Positions 33,825-42,157 of a DNA stretch of 48,184 nucleotides are shown piece by piece. Location of the stretch: the NCBI RefSeq assembly GCF_000763885.1, contig NZ_JRKO01000044.1:1-48184 (forward strand). The letters are read 5' to 3'. The position numbers and the translations under genes were made by a program. The DNA comes from Paracoccus versutus. Its GTDB lineage: Bacteria > Pseudomonadota > Alphaproteobacteria > Rhodobacterales > Rhodobacteraceae. The stretch's first letter is position 1. Each line of letters starts with the position of its first letter. The notes under the pieces were generated by a model. It saw only the letters and a list, made by a program, of their open reading frames with translations, had not been told where the DNA came from and did no database searches.

Positions 33825-33851
33825 CCCAATTCCGCAGCAAAGGAGGCATTC

Positions 33852-34238
33852 ATGGCCATCGACAAGGAACACAAGGAATTCCACGCCATCGACATGGAAA
33901 CCGAGGGCTGGCACACGCCGCCGGGCTATCCGGCCGGCATCCAGCAGAAGATCCTGGCCGGCAGGCTGGACGAAGAGGCCAAGGTGGGCAATCGCACCCG
34001 GCTGCTGCGCTTTCAGCCCGGCGTCTTTACCACCGCGCCTTTCGTCCATGACTACTGGGAAGAGGTCTATCTCGTCTCGGGCGACCTGACCGTGGGCAAT
34101 GACGAGAACGGGGATGGCGGCGAATCCTTCCAGCCCAACACCTATGCCTGTCGTCCGCCGGGGGCCTATCATGGCCCGTTCAAGTCCGAGAACGGCTGCG
34201 TGCTGATGGAGATCCACTATTACGATCAGGACAAGTGA
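33852..34238 (+). CDS. Cupin-domain protein (ChrR-like)
   Basis: The 128-residue single-domain cupin has the core PGVFTTAPFVHDYWEEVYLV with H66 and E70/E71, and the second half YACRPPGAYHGPF with H107, giving a plausible metal site though only one His in the first motif. AAAGGAGG precedes the ATG. Its stop overlaps the amidase start (TGATG, 34236-34240). Cupins in catabolic operons act as ring-cleaving dioxygenases, isomerases or sensors. Here it sits between a flavin monooxygenase and an amidase, so conversion of the oxygenated intermediate is a reasonable but unproved role. Confidence 0.85.
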   Translation: MAIDKEHKEFHAIDMETEGWHTPPGYPAGIQQKILAGRLDEEAKVGNRTRLLRFQPGVFTTAPFVHDYWEEVYLVSGDLTVGNDENGDGGESFQPNTYACRPPGAYHGPFKSENGCVLMEIHYYDQDK

Positions 34239-35572
34239 TGGAGCCCGTCTCCGTTCTGGCCCGCCGCATGGCGGCGGGCGAATTGTCCGTCACGGCGCTG
34301 ACATCGGCTTGCCTGGACCGCATCCTTGACGGCGATGGCGAGGGACGCCGCACCTTTACCATGATCGACCCCGACCGCAGCCTTGCTATGGCCGGCCTGG
34401 CCGACCGGATGCGGGCCGAGGGGCGGGCTTCGTCGCCGCTGGCCGGGGTGCCCGTCTCGATCAAGGCGCTGTTCGACATCCAGGGCAAGGTGACGACGGC
34501 CGGGGCCAGGGTGATGGAGCAGGCGCCGCCCGCCCGCGCCGATGCCGAGGCGGTGCGGCGGCTGCGCATGGCCGGGATGGTGGTGATGGGCCATACCAAC
34601 ATGACCGAATTCGCCTATTCCGGGCTGGGGCTCAATCCGCATTACGGCACGCCCGGCAATCCGGCCGATCGCAGCCGCATTCCGGGCGGGTCGTCCTCGG
34701 GGGCGGCGGTTTCGGTCGCGGACGGCATGGCGGCGGTCGGGCTGGGCACCGATACCGGCGGCTCGTGCCGCATCCCGGCGGCGTTTTGCGGCCTTGTCGG
34801 CTTCAAGCCCACGGCGCGGCGGGTGCCGCGCAGCGGCGTGTTCCCGCTGTCCCACAGCTTCGATTCCGTAGGGTCCATCGCCCGGACGGTCGAATGCTGC
34901 GCCCTCGTGGATGCCGCGCTGGCGGGCGAGCCGATCGCCGCACCGGATGCCCCGCCGCTGTCGGGGCTGCGCTTCGCGGTGCTGGAGAATTACGTCACCG
35001 AGGACATGGATGACGCCGTCGCCCGCGCCTTCGAGGCCGCCTTGCGCCGGATCGAGGCCGCAGGGGCACGGCTGACCCGCATCCGCCTGCCCGACCTGGA
35101 CCGGCTGCCGGAGCTGAACGCCCGCGGCGGCATCGTCGCGGCCGAGGCGCTGGAGCGGCACCGCGAGCGCCTGGCGCGGTGCGAGGCCGGCTATGACCCG
35201 CGCGTCGCCATCCGCATCCGCAAGGGCGAGACTCTGCGGCCGGGCGAATATGCGAGCTTGCTGGAAGCCCGCCTTGCCATGATCGGCCGGGCGAACGGGA
35301 TCACCGCGGATTTCGCGGCGGTGCTGATGCCGACCGTTCCGATCATCGCGCCCGAGACAGCGGCGCTAGAGGCCGACGACGCGCTTTTCGGCGCGACCAA
35401 CCTGCTGGCGCTGCGCAATCCGACGGTGGCGAATTTCCTGGACCGCTGCGCGATCTCGCTGCCGCTTCCCGTCGACGGCCTGCCGGTGGGGCTGACGCTG
35501 ATGGGCGAAACCTTGGCCGACCGCGACCTGCTTGCGTTCGCGCGCGGTGTCGAACGGGTGCTGGCCGCCTGA
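34238..35572 (+). CDS. Amidase-signature hydrolase
   Basis: The protein of 444 residues carries a complete Ser-cisSer-Lys triad: K76 (PVSIKALFDI), S152 (PGGSSSGAAVSV) and S176 (TDTGGSCRIPAAFC). The central amidase signature is intact, and GLVGFKPTARRVPRSGVFPL follows as expected. The start at 34238 overlaps the cupin stop, so the two are coupled. It hydrolyses a C-N bond in an amide. With the monooxygenase and cupin this implies a nitrogen-containing substrate or intermediate. Its exact target, and whether it is a GatA-like enzyme (unlikely without GatB/C), cannot be decided. Confidence 0.93.
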   Translation: MEPVSVLARRMAAGELSVTALTSACLDRILDGDGEGRRTFTMIDPDRSLAMAGLADRMRAEGRASSPLAGVPVSIKALFDIQGKVTTAGARVMEQAPPARADAEAVRRLRMAGMVVMGHTNMTEFAYSGLGLNPHYGTPGNPADRSRIPGGSSSGAAVSVADGMAAVGLGTDTGGSCRIPAAFCGLVGFKPTARRVPRSGVFPLSHSFDSVGSIARTVECCALVDAALAGEPIAAPDAPPLSGLRFAVLENYVTEDMDDAVARAFEAALRRIEAAGARLTRIRLPDLDRLPELNARGGIVAAEALERHRERLARCEAGYDPRVAIRIRKGETLRPGEYASLLEARLAMIGRANGITADFAAVLMPTVPIIAPETAALEADDALFGATNLLALRNPTVANFLDRCAISLPLPVDGLPVGLTLMGETLADRDLLAFARGVERVLAA

Positions 35573-35580
35573 ACCGGCGT

Positions 35581-35601
35581 CCCCGGCGCAGCCAGCCGGG
35601 G
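35581..35601. terminator. Hairpin between convergent amidase and GntR genes
   Basis: CCCCGGC (35581-35587) and GCCGGGG (35595-35601) form a perfect 7-bp stem with a 7-base loop, in the 30-base gap between the two convergent stops. It could end transcription from both sides. There is no T-run on either strand. Confidence 0.45.
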
Positions 35602-35602
35602 A

Positions 35603-36304
35603 TCAGCTGCGCAGGTTCTGCTGGGTCAGGTTCTTGTGGAAGGCCGAGATATGCTCGCGCATCGCCTTCTCGGCCGCCTCGGGGTCATGCGCCCGGATGC
35701 CCTCGACGATGGCGGCATGCTGCTCGCAGACGCGCAGGTTGTGGTCGGGCGCGCGCAGCGACAGGAACCAGAACCGCAGCGAGCGGTCGTGCAGGTTGCC
35801 AAGGAACTCGGCAAGGATGGTGTTGCCGGCGATGCCGCTCAGCAGCCGGTGGAAGTCCCGGTCGCATTCGATCATCTGCTCCAGGTCGTGGTCCTGCGCG
35901 GCCCGCCATGTCGCGGCGACATTGGCGTCGAGCTGGGCGATTTCCTGCGGCGTGGCCTTTTGCGCCGCCCAGTTCGCCGCCTGGGCCTCGTTCAGAAGCC
36001 GCATCTCGATGATCTCGACCAGGCTGTCCATGCTGATCGGCGCGACCACCACGCCCTTGCGCGGCATCACCTCGACCAGGCCGTCGACCGTCAGCCGGTC
36101 GATGGCCTGAAAGACCGGGGTGCGGCCGATCTGAAGCTGCTCGGCCAGGTCGGCCACGGTCACCGCCTCGCCGGGGCGCAATTCGCAACTCACGATCCGC
36201 TTCTTGATTGCCTCATAGGCTTGGTCGCGCAGGGACAGTTTCCTGATCCCGCGTTTCGGTCCTTGCCGCGAATCCTCGATGACGGGATCGGAGTTGCGAT
36301 CCAT
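35603..36304 (-). CDS. GntR-family regulator, FCD type
   Basis: The 233-residue protein has an N-terminal winged HTH (SLRDQAYEAIKKRIVSCELR, VADLAEQLQIGRTPVFQAID) and a C-terminal FCD helical domain. Its metal/ligand residues include the DRDFHRLL and REHISAFH segments, with His residues typical of metal-binding FCD proteins. It is on the same strand as, and 16 bases downstream of, the DUF2848 gene. It probably controls the DUF2848-GntR unit and the divergent ABC transporter through the TTGT-N8-ACAA site at 37116. Confidence 0.9.
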   Translation of the reverse strand: MDRNSDPVIEDSRQGPKRGIRKLSLRDQAYEAIKKRIVSCELRPGEAVTVADLAEQLQIGRTPVFQAIDRLTVDGLVEVMPRKGVVVAPISMDSLVEIIEMRLLNEAQAANWAAQKATPQEIAQLDANVAATWRAAQDHDLEQMIECDRDFHRLLSGIAGNTILAEFLGNLHDRSLRFWFLSLRAPDHNLRVCEQHAAIVEGIRAHDPEAAEKAMREHISAFHKNLTQQNLRS

Positions 36305-36320
36305 TGGGGCCTCGATGCTG

Positions 36321-37004
36321 TTAGCCGCTGATCGGCAGTTCCTTGATTTCATAGACCAGATGCAGTTTGCGGGAAAGCACCGGGTCCTCCAGCTCGCATT
36401 CGAAGACCTCGCCCGGCCGGATTCCCCCGATGGCGGGCGTGGTTCCGCCCAGGATCGCGGTGCCGTCGGGAAGGTCCGCGCCCTGGGTGTAGCGTGCGAT
36501 GACATCCGCCGGATCCAGCAGCCCGGCCACCGTGCCCTCTTGATAGAGGCTGCGCTTGCCGTCCGCGGTCAGCCAGCTGCGGATGATCAGCGAATCCCAA
36601 TGCGGCGCCACCTCGTCGAAGGGCCAGACCTCGGCGCCGACCGGCTTGTCGCACATCTGCTTGGACACGGTGATGCCGTAGGTCTCGACCTCGCGGTCGG
36701 TATGGTCCGAGCCGATGCCGACATAAAGCTTGCCGCCCTGCGCGATGATCACCGTCTCGACCTCGCCCGAAGAGGCGCTGCCGTTGCATTCGATCCGCCC
36801 CCCGGTCGTCAGCCGATTCGCCGCGACGCGGTAGAAGGTCGGGGTCGTCTCGGGACGTTTCACCCCCAGCGCCTCCAGTTCGCGGATGTGATGCTCCATC
36901 GCCTCCTTGTCGCGCCCGGCCCAGCCCGCGATGACCAGGTCGTTGATTTCAAAGCATAGCGGCGTGCTGCCCGACAGGCTTGCGACATTCATGTCGATTT
37001 TCAA
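36321..37004 (-). CDS. DUF2848 family protein (FAH-like fold)
   Basis: The protein has about 227 residues. NVASLSGSTPLCFEINDLVI opens the DUF2848 family; KPVGAEVWPFDEVAPHWDSL, LGGTTPAIGGIRPGEVFECEL and the ending LEDPVLSRKLHLVYEI resemble the C-terminal layout of fumarylacetoacetate hydrolase-like enzymes, with acidic metal-binding positions. Its function is uncharacterised; a hydrolase or decarboxylase acting on an oxo acid is plausible. The start is taken as TTG at 37004 because AAGGAG lies about 6 bases upstream; the first ATG (36992) would be 17 bases away. It is divergent from the ABC transporter operon. Confidence 0.8.
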   Translation of the reverse strand: MKIDMNVASLSGSTPLCFEINDLVIAGWAGRDKEAMEHHIRELEALGVKRPETTPTFYRVAANRLTTGGRIECNGSASSGEVETVIIAQGGKLYVGIGSDHTDREVETYGITVSKQMCDKPVGAEVWPFDEVAPHWDSLIIRSWLTADGKRSLYQEGTVAGLLDPADVIARYTQGADLPDGTAILGGTTPAIGGIRPGEVFECELEDPVLSRKLHLVYEIKELPISG

Positions 37005-37115
37005 GGGATGCTCCTTTGCTTGGCAGTTTTCCCAAGATGCGGGCGCCGGCCGGCTGAAAGGGTTTGCGAACGTGCCTGGCCGACATTCCGTCTTGACGGG
37101 TCCAGCATTAATGTG

Positions 37116-37133
37116 CTTGTGATATTTTACAAG
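37116..37133. promoter_or_regulatory. CTTGT-N8-ACAAG inverted repeat, probable GntR-family operator
   Basis: Within CTTGTGATATTTTACAAG (37116-37133), TTGTGA and TTACAA face each other around TATT with one mismatch. It lies in the 172-base AT-enriched gap between DUF2848 (minus) and the ABC binding-protein gene (plus). FCD-type GntR regulators commonly bind TTGT...ACAA palindromes, and the GntR gene is two genes away. Confidence 0.5.
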
Positions 37134-37176
37134 ATGAAAATATATCGCAACGGACTTGCCAACAGGGAACCTCACC

Positions 37177-38475
37177 ATGCCGAAACCCAAGTTTCGACTT
37201 GCCATGACTGCTGCCGCCGCAGCCGCGCTGATGACCGGCGCGGGCTGGGCGCAGGACAAGCCCGCCCGCCTCGACCTGGGGGTATTCACCTTCCTGTCGG
37301 GCCCCTCGGCCGCCTATGGCCTGCCGGGCAAGCAGGGCGCCGAACTGATGATCGAAAGGATCAATGCCCAGGGCGGCATCGGCGGCGTGCCCGTCTCGGC
37401 CACCTATGTCGATGAGGCGCAGGGTGCCGAAGGCGTGATCGCCGAATATCGCCGCCTTGCCGAAGGCGGCAGGGCACAGGCGATGATCGCGGCGCTGTCC
37501 TCGGGCAATTGCCTGGCGCTGTCGCCGCTGGCCGACCAGCTGAAGATGCCGACCATCGGCTGGAACTGCGACACCCACCAGCTTTTCCTCAAGGACCAGC
37601 CGGATTATTTCTATCGCCCGAACGGCAACACCATCGCCGAGTTCATGGCCTATACGCTGTATTTCCTGCAGCAGCATCCCGAGGTGAAGCGGGTCGCCAT
37701 CATCAATCCGGACTATGCCTTCGGCCATGATGCGGCCGAGATCGTCAAGGCCACGCTGAAGGCGGTCAGGCCCGAGGTCGAGATCGTGGCCGAACTCTAT
37801 CCCAAGCTCGGCGCCTCGACCTACCAGACCGAGATCTCGCGCCTGTCGGCGGCGCGGCCGGATGTCGTGTTCTCGAACCTCTGGGGCGGCGATCTGGAGA
37901 ATTTCGTGCGCCAGGCCGGCCCGCGCGGCCTGTTCCGGCAAAGCGCGGTGGTGCTGGCGCTGGGCGAGACGGTGATGCAGCGGGTCGACCTGCCCGAAGG
38001 CACCATCGTCGGCGTGCTGGGCGACGGCTGGTGGATGTCGCCCGATGCAAGGACCATCGGCGAGGCCGAGCCCTTTGCCGCCGCCTATCGCGAGAAATAC
38101 GGCAGCGATCCGGTCTTTCCCACCATCAAGATGGCCAACAGCCTGATCGTGCTGAAAGCCGCCTATGAAAAGGCCATATCGGACAATGACGGCGCCTGGC
38201 CCGATCGCGAGCAAGTCGTCGCCGCGCTGGAAGGGCTGTCGGTCCAGACCCTGACCGGCACGACCACCTTCCGCGACGACAATGACGGCGTGGTCGACCA
38301 GGTGATCGGCACCGTCGGCAGGGCCGAGGGCGTCGACCGGCCGGTGATGACAGGGATGGTGCGCTATGACGGCGAGGCGCTGCTGGCGCCGGTGGGGCAG
38401 GATCCCATCGCCTGGATCGGCACGCTGACGCCCGATTTCCTGGCCGACCTGCCCCGGCCGGGCAGCTATAACTAG
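37177..38475 (+). CDS. Branched-chain amino acid-type ABC transporter substrate-binding protein
   Basis: The 432-residue protein has a signal peptide (about 1-26, MTAAAAAALMTGAGWAQ) and a Periplasmic_binding_6/LivJ-like fold. LGVFTFLSGPSAAYGLPGKQ, GAELMIERINAQGGIGGVPV and VAIINPDYAFGHDAAEIVKA are typical. The set of aromatic and polar residues (SGNCLALSPLAD, GWNCDTHQLFL) replaces the usual SS-x-T pocket, so the ligand is probably not a plain branched-chain amino acid. An Urt/amide or aromatic-acid ligand is possible. The ATG at 37177 has a weak AGGGAA site. LivH, M, G and F follow. Confidence 0.9.
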   Translation: MPKPKFRLAMTAAAAAALMTGAGWAQDKPARLDLGVFTFLSGPSAAYGLPGKQGAELMIERINAQGGIGGVPVSATYVDEAQGAEGVIAEYRRLAEGGRAQAMIAALSSGNCLALSPLADQLKMPTIGWNCDTHQLFLKDQPDYFYRPNGNTIAEFMAYTLYFLQQHPEVKRVAIINPDYAFGHDAAEIVKATLKAVRPEVEIVAELYPKLGASTYQTEISRLSAARPDVVFSNLWGGDLENFVRQAGPRGLFRQSAVVLALGETVMQRVDLPEGTIVGVLGDGWWMSPDARTIGEAEPFAAAYREKYGSDPVFPTIKMANSLIVLKAAYEKAISDNDGAWPDREQVVAALEGLSVQTLTGTTTFRDDNDGVVDQVIGTVGRAEGVDRPVMTGMVRYDGEALLAPVGQDPIAWIGTLTPDFLADLPRPGSYN

Positions 38476-38543
38476 CGCCTCGTGCCGGGCCGGCCATGGC
38501 CGCCCGGCACGCCTTCCATTCCGATACATCAGCAGGAAGGGTC

Positions 38544-39443
38544 ATGTTCCAGACCATCGTTCCACTTTTCGTGGATGCCCTTGCCAATGCCGCGCTCATC
38601 TTTTTCGTGGCGTTCGGGCTGACACTCGTCTTCAGCGTCCTGCGCATCCTGAATGTCGCGCATGGCAGCTTCTATTCCATCGGCGCCTATGTTTCGGCCA
38701 GCATCGGCCTGTGGATCGTCAGCGCCGGCCTCAATCCCTGGCTGACCTTTCCGGCGTTGCTGGTTTCGGCGGCGCTGGTGGCGGCGCTTTTCGGCCCGCT
38801 GATCGAGCGGACGCTGGTCCAGTGGACCTATGGCCGCGGCGAGGCGGTGCAGATCCTGATGACCTTCGGCCTGTTCCTGATCCTCGAGGATTTGCAGCGG
38901 CTGGTCTTCGGCGTCTCGTCCTATTACGAGGACACGCCGGTGGCGCTGCTGGGCAGCATCGAGATCGGCGGCATCATCTACCTGAACTATCAGCTTTTGC
39001 TGATCGCGCTGGCCGTCGTGGCGCTGGTCGCGATGCGGGTGTTCATCGGCCATACCCGCATGGGCCGGCTGCTGGCGGTGGTGGTCGCCGACCGCGAGAT
39101 ATCCGAGGCGCTGGGCATCGACACGCGGCGGATGTTCACCATCGCCTTCACGCTGGGGATCTTTCTCGCGGCGCTTGGCGGTGCCTTGGCGACGCCGACC
39201 GCCGGGGTCGCGCCGGGCCTTGGCGCCGACACCATGGTCCTGGCCTTTGCGGTCGCGGCCATCGGCGGGCTGGGCCAGGTCGAGGGCGCGGCACTGGCCG
39301 CGGTCATCGTCGCGGCGGCCCGCGTGCTGGCGATCTATTTGTTCCCGGCACTGGATGCGGTGGCGCCCTATCTCGTGATGCTGATCGTGCTGCTGGTCCG
39401 GCCCTATGGCCTGTTCGGCAAGCCTGCCATCCGGAGGATCTGA
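38544..39443 (+). CDS. livH: Branched-chain-type ABC permease LivH
   Basis: The 299-residue permease has about eight spans. The family opening DALANAALIFFVAFGLTLVF, VLRILNVAHGSFYSIGAYVS, LIERTLVQWTYGRGE, and GALATPTAGVAPGLGADTMV with AIGGLGQVEGAALAAVIVAA complete the LivH pattern. AGGAAGG precedes the ATG. It pairs with LivM. Confidence 0.92.
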   Translation: MFQTIVPLFVDALANAALIFFVAFGLTLVFSVLRILNVAHGSFYSIGAYVSASIGLWIVSAGLNPWLTFPALLVSAALVAALFGPLIERTLVQWTYGRGEAVQILMTFGLFLILEDLQRLVFGVSSYYEDTPVALLGSIEIGGIIYLNYQLLLIALAVVALVAMRVFIGHTRMGRLLAVVVADREISEALGIDTRRMFTIAFTLGIFLAALGGALATPTAGVAPGLGADTMVLAFAVAAIGGLGQVEGAALAAVIVAAARVLAIYLFPALDAVAPYLVMLIVLLVRPYGLFGKPAIRRI

Positions 39444-39446
39444 GCG

Positions 39447-40394
39447 ATGCGCAAACCCATTCCCCTGCTTGTCGCGGCGCTGGCGCTGCTGCTTCTGGTT
39501 CCCGTGGCCTTTCCCCACCTGAAATTCGTCATCACGCTGGCGGTGGCCAAGGGATTCGCCGCCCTCGGCGTCGCGCTTTTGCTGCGGGGCGGGCTGATCT
39601 CGCTGGGCCATGCGATGTATTTCGCCATCGGCGCCTATGCGACGGCCTTTCTGGGCAGCAAGGCGGGGGTAAGCGACCTCGTGCTGCTGCTGGTCGCCTC
39701 GACGGCGGTCGCGGCGCTGGCGGGGCTGGTCTTCGGCGCCTTCCTGGTGCGCTACCGGGCGATCTTCTTCGCCATGCTGAACCTTGCCGTGTCGATGGTG
39801 ATCTTTGCCCTGACCTCCAAGCTCTACGGCATCACCGGCGGCACGGACGGGTTGCGCGTCGCGGTTCCGACCGTGCTGGGCTGGGCGCCGGGCAAGGCGG
39901 CCTTCGACGGTTTCCTGTTTTATCTCTGCATCCTGCTGATGGTGGTGCTGGGCTGGCTGGTGCATCGCTATCTGCAAAGCCCGCTGGGCCATGCCCTGTC
40001 GGCGATCCATACCAACGAGGTCCGGCTGGAATATCTGGGGGTCTCGGCCTGGCAGACCCTGCTGACCTCCTACACCATCTCGGCGGCGCTGGCGGGCCTG
40101 GGCGGCGCGCTGGCCGCCATGAGCATCGGCCACGTGCTGCCGGAGTTCGCCTTCTGGACCGAATCCGGCCATCTGGTGCTGACCGCCGTGCTGGGCGGCA
40201 TCGGCGGGGTCGCCGGGGCCTTCATCGGTTCGGTCTTCCTGGAGATCCTGCATACCGTCGCCGTGGGGGTGGCCGCCGAGGCCTGGAACCTCATCATCGG
40301 CCTGGCGCTGATCTGCGTCATCTTCTTCCTTCCCCGCGGCATCTACGGCCTGATCGAGGCTCGCCGCGGCTCGACCAAGGAGACCGGACTGTGA
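39447..40394 (+). CDS. livM: Branched-chain-type ABC permease LivM
   Basis: The 315-residue permease begins 3 bases after livH. GLISLGHAMYFAIGAYATAF is the LivM signature region. GITGGTDGLRVAVPTVLGWA, and HVLPEFAFWTESGHLVLTAV with LGGIGGVAGAFIGSVFLEIL, follow. Its stop overlaps the livG GTG start by four bases (GTGA). Confidence 0.92.
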   Translation: MRKPIPLLVAALALLLLVPVAFPHLKFVITLAVAKGFAALGVALLLRGGLISLGHAMYFAIGAYATAFLGSKAGVSDLVLLLVASTAVAALAGLVFGAFLVRYRAIFFAMLNLAVSMVIFALTSKLYGITGGTDGLRVAVPTVLGWAPGKAAFDGFLFYLCILLMVVLGWLVHRYLQSPLGHALSAIHTNEVRLEYLGVSAWQTLLTSYTISAALAGLGGALAAMSIGHVLPEFAFWTESGHLVLTAVLGGIGGVAGAFIGSVFLEILHTVAVGVAAEAWNLIIGLALICVIFFLPRGIYGLIEARRGSTKETGL

Positions 40395-41155
40395 CCAGCA
40401 ATTCCGCATCCGCGCAGCCGCTTCTGCGGGCCGAGGATCTTGCGATCTCCTTCGGTGCGATCAAGGCTGCCGATGGCGTGGACTTCGCCCTGCAAAGGAA
40501 CGAGTTCGTCGCCATCATCGGGCCGAACGGCGCCGGCAAGACCACCTTCCTGAACCTTGTGACCGGCTATCTGAAACCACATCGCGGCAATGTCTGGCTG
40601 GACGGGCGGCCCATCACGCGGATGGCGCCGCGGCGCATCTCGCGCCAGGGCATCGCCCGCGCCTTCCAGATCCCGCAGCTTTTCACCGATCACAGCCTGA
40701 TCGACAACCTGATGCTGGCCATCGCTGCGCGCGAGGGCATCTGGCAGGGGTTGACGCCCCTGAACCGCAGGGCCTATCGCGACGAGGCGATGGAGGTGCT
40801 GGAGCTGCTGGGCCTTGCCGCCGATGCCGAAACGATGACCGGCACATTGCCCGAGGGCCTGCGCAAGCTTGCCGACATCACGCTGGCCTTTGCGCTGAAC
40901 CCCAAGCTGCTGGTGCTGGACGAGCCGACTTCGGGCGTGTCCTCGATCGAGCGTTTCCGCATCATGGAGACGCTGATGAACGCCATGCGCCGGCGCGGTC
41001 TCTCGGCGCTTTTCGTCGAGCACGACATGGAGGTGGTGCAGAAATACGCCGACCGGGTGGTGGTCTGGAACGCCGGCCATGTCATGGCCGAGGGAACACC
41101 CGCCGAGGTGATGAGCAATCCCGAGGTTCTGGAAAGCGTCGTGGGGGTGGTGTGA
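40391..41155 (+). CDS. livG: Branched-chain-type ABC ATPase LivG
   Basis: The 254-residue ATPase starts on GTG at 40391, overlapping the livM stop (GTGA). Walker A GPNGAGKT spans 44-51; the Walker B region is PKLLVLDEPTSGVS. The signature region reads LPEGLRKLADITLAFALNPK in place of the usual LSYGQQR-type motif, so the C-loop is divergent from LivG of E. coli. It energises the LivHM pore with LivF. The stop overlaps the livF start (TGATG). Confidence 0.9.
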   Translation: MTSNSASAQPLLRAEDLAISFGAIKAADGVDFALQRNEFVAIIGPNGAGKTTFLNLVTGYLKPHRGNVWLDGRPITRMAPRRISRQGIARAFQIPQLFTDHSLIDNLMLAIAAREGIWQGLTPLNRRAYRDEAMEVLELLGLAADAETMTGTLPEGLRKLADITLAFALNPKLLVLDEPTSGVSSIERFRIMETLMNAMRRRGLSALFVEHDMEVVQKYADRVVVWNAGHVMAEGTPAEVMSNPEVLESVVGVV

Positions 41156-41847
41156 TGCTGACGGTCAGGAATCTGAAGGTCGAGATCGCGGGGGTCGAGG
41201 TGCTGCGCGATGTCGGCTTCTCGCTGGCGGCGGGAAAGGCCACGGTGATGGTCGGGCGCAACGGGGCGGGCAAGACCACGACCCTGCGCGCGATCATGGG
41301 GCTTTTGCCGTGGAAGGCCGGCTCGGTTCGCATCGACGGAACGGAACTGGGGCCGCTGCCGGGACACGCCCGCGCCGGGCTTGGGATCGGCTATGCCCCC
41401 GAGGACCGGCGCCTGATCGCCGATTTCACGGTCGAGGAGAACATCCTTGTCCCCGCCCTGGTGCGGCGGATGTCCGCGGCAGAGCGCACGCGCAGGCTGG
41501 ACGAGGTCTACAGCCTGTTGCCGCAACTGGCGGTTATGCGGGCGCGGCCGGGCGGCGGCGTGTCGGGTGGGCAGGGCAAGATCGTGGCGCTGGGCCGGGC
41601 GTTGATGCTGGCCGACAAGGTGCTGCTGCTGGACGAGCCGTTCCAGGGCCTGGCCCCCGCGCTGGCGCTGGAATATGCCCGCACCCTTGCCCATCTGCAC
41701 AGCAACAAGCGCGATATCGCCATTCTGGTCACGGAATCCAGCCCCAAGCTGCTGAACTCCATCGCCGATGCGACCTTGCATATCGAGCGCGGCGAAATAG
41801 AAAGCCTCGCGTCGCCTGGCGATGTCGGAGGATTGCAGCATGCTTGA
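41155..41847 (+). CDS. livF: Branched-chain-type ABC ATPase LivF
   Basis: The 230-residue ATPase has Walker A GRNGAGKTT, followed by TLRAIMGLLPWKAGSVRIDG, the LivF-typical GIGYAPEDRRLIADFTVEEN, signature VSGGQGKIVALGRALMLAD and Walker B LLLDEPFQGLAPALAL. The first Met at 41155 is used because it overlaps the livG stop. An ATG at 41840 lies inside its last codons and opens another frame. It completes the transporter; debris begins just after. Confidence 0.92.
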   Translation: MLTVRNLKVEIAGVEVLRDVGFSLAAGKATVMVGRNGAGKTTTLRAIMGLLPWKAGSVRIDGTELGPLPGHARAGLGIGYAPEDRRLIADFTVEENILVPALVRRMSAAERTRRLDEVYSLLPQLAVMRARPGGGVSGGQGKIVALGRALMLADKVLLLDEPFQGLAPALALEYARTLAHLHSNKRDIAILVTESSPKLLNSIADATLHIERGEIESLASPGDVGGLQHA

Positions 41848-42157
41848 AGCCATGCGCATCATCCTGGAACACTGGCGACAGGGTAATGCATTTGCGACCT
41901 TGCCGGACGAGACAAGGTCGAAAGCCGGCCCGGAAACCCTTGCGGGACCTGAACAGGCAGCTGGGTGCAGCGGGCATTCTGCCGAGCCCCTCCCAGCGCG
42001 GTCGTTGCTAGCTGACGATCGTGCGGCTCTGGCGTTCGGTTCAACAGACATCGTTTCAGGACGCGGTCACAGATGCCGAAGCCCCCGTGGAGAGGCTGAT
42101 GGGGCGGACCGCCGTCCTGCTGCCGACCTGGACCCTGACCCGTGGTTGAGGCGATGA
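41840..42157 (+). pseudogene. Truncated unidentified ORF overlapping the livF end
   Basis: MLEAMRIILEHWRQGNAFAT starts on an ATG inside the livF terminus (ATGCTTGA), the way the next operon gene would. The opening resembles that of XdhC-type molybdoenzyme accessory proteins, but after about 25 residues the sequence loses any pattern and becomes Pro/Arg-rich. It is probably the stub of a lost operon gene. From 42158 to 42440 there are coding-like scraps on both strands (for example WVQLPMEAGPFQLGAREMAD on the minus strand near 42200-42290), but I cannot assign a family. Confidence 0.3.

Noticed and set aside
34238..35572. Amidase as GatA of the glutamyl-tRNA amidotransferase
   Set aside because: No gatB or gatC nearby and the gene is coupled to a cupin in a catabolic operon.
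38711..40390. First two thirds of the 814-codon plus-strand frame ending with livG
   Set aside because: Only the part from the GTG at 40391 is LivG; the long N-terminal extension is an out-of-frame reading of livH and livM, not a fusion protein.
38529..40409. 626-codon minus-strand frame opposite livH and livM
   Set aside because: Gln/Asp/Arg-rich antisense of membrane-protein genes, a typical shadow.
41840..42157. XdhC-type accessory protein
   Set aside because: Only the first ~20 residues resemble such proteins; too little to call, recorded as an unidentified stub.
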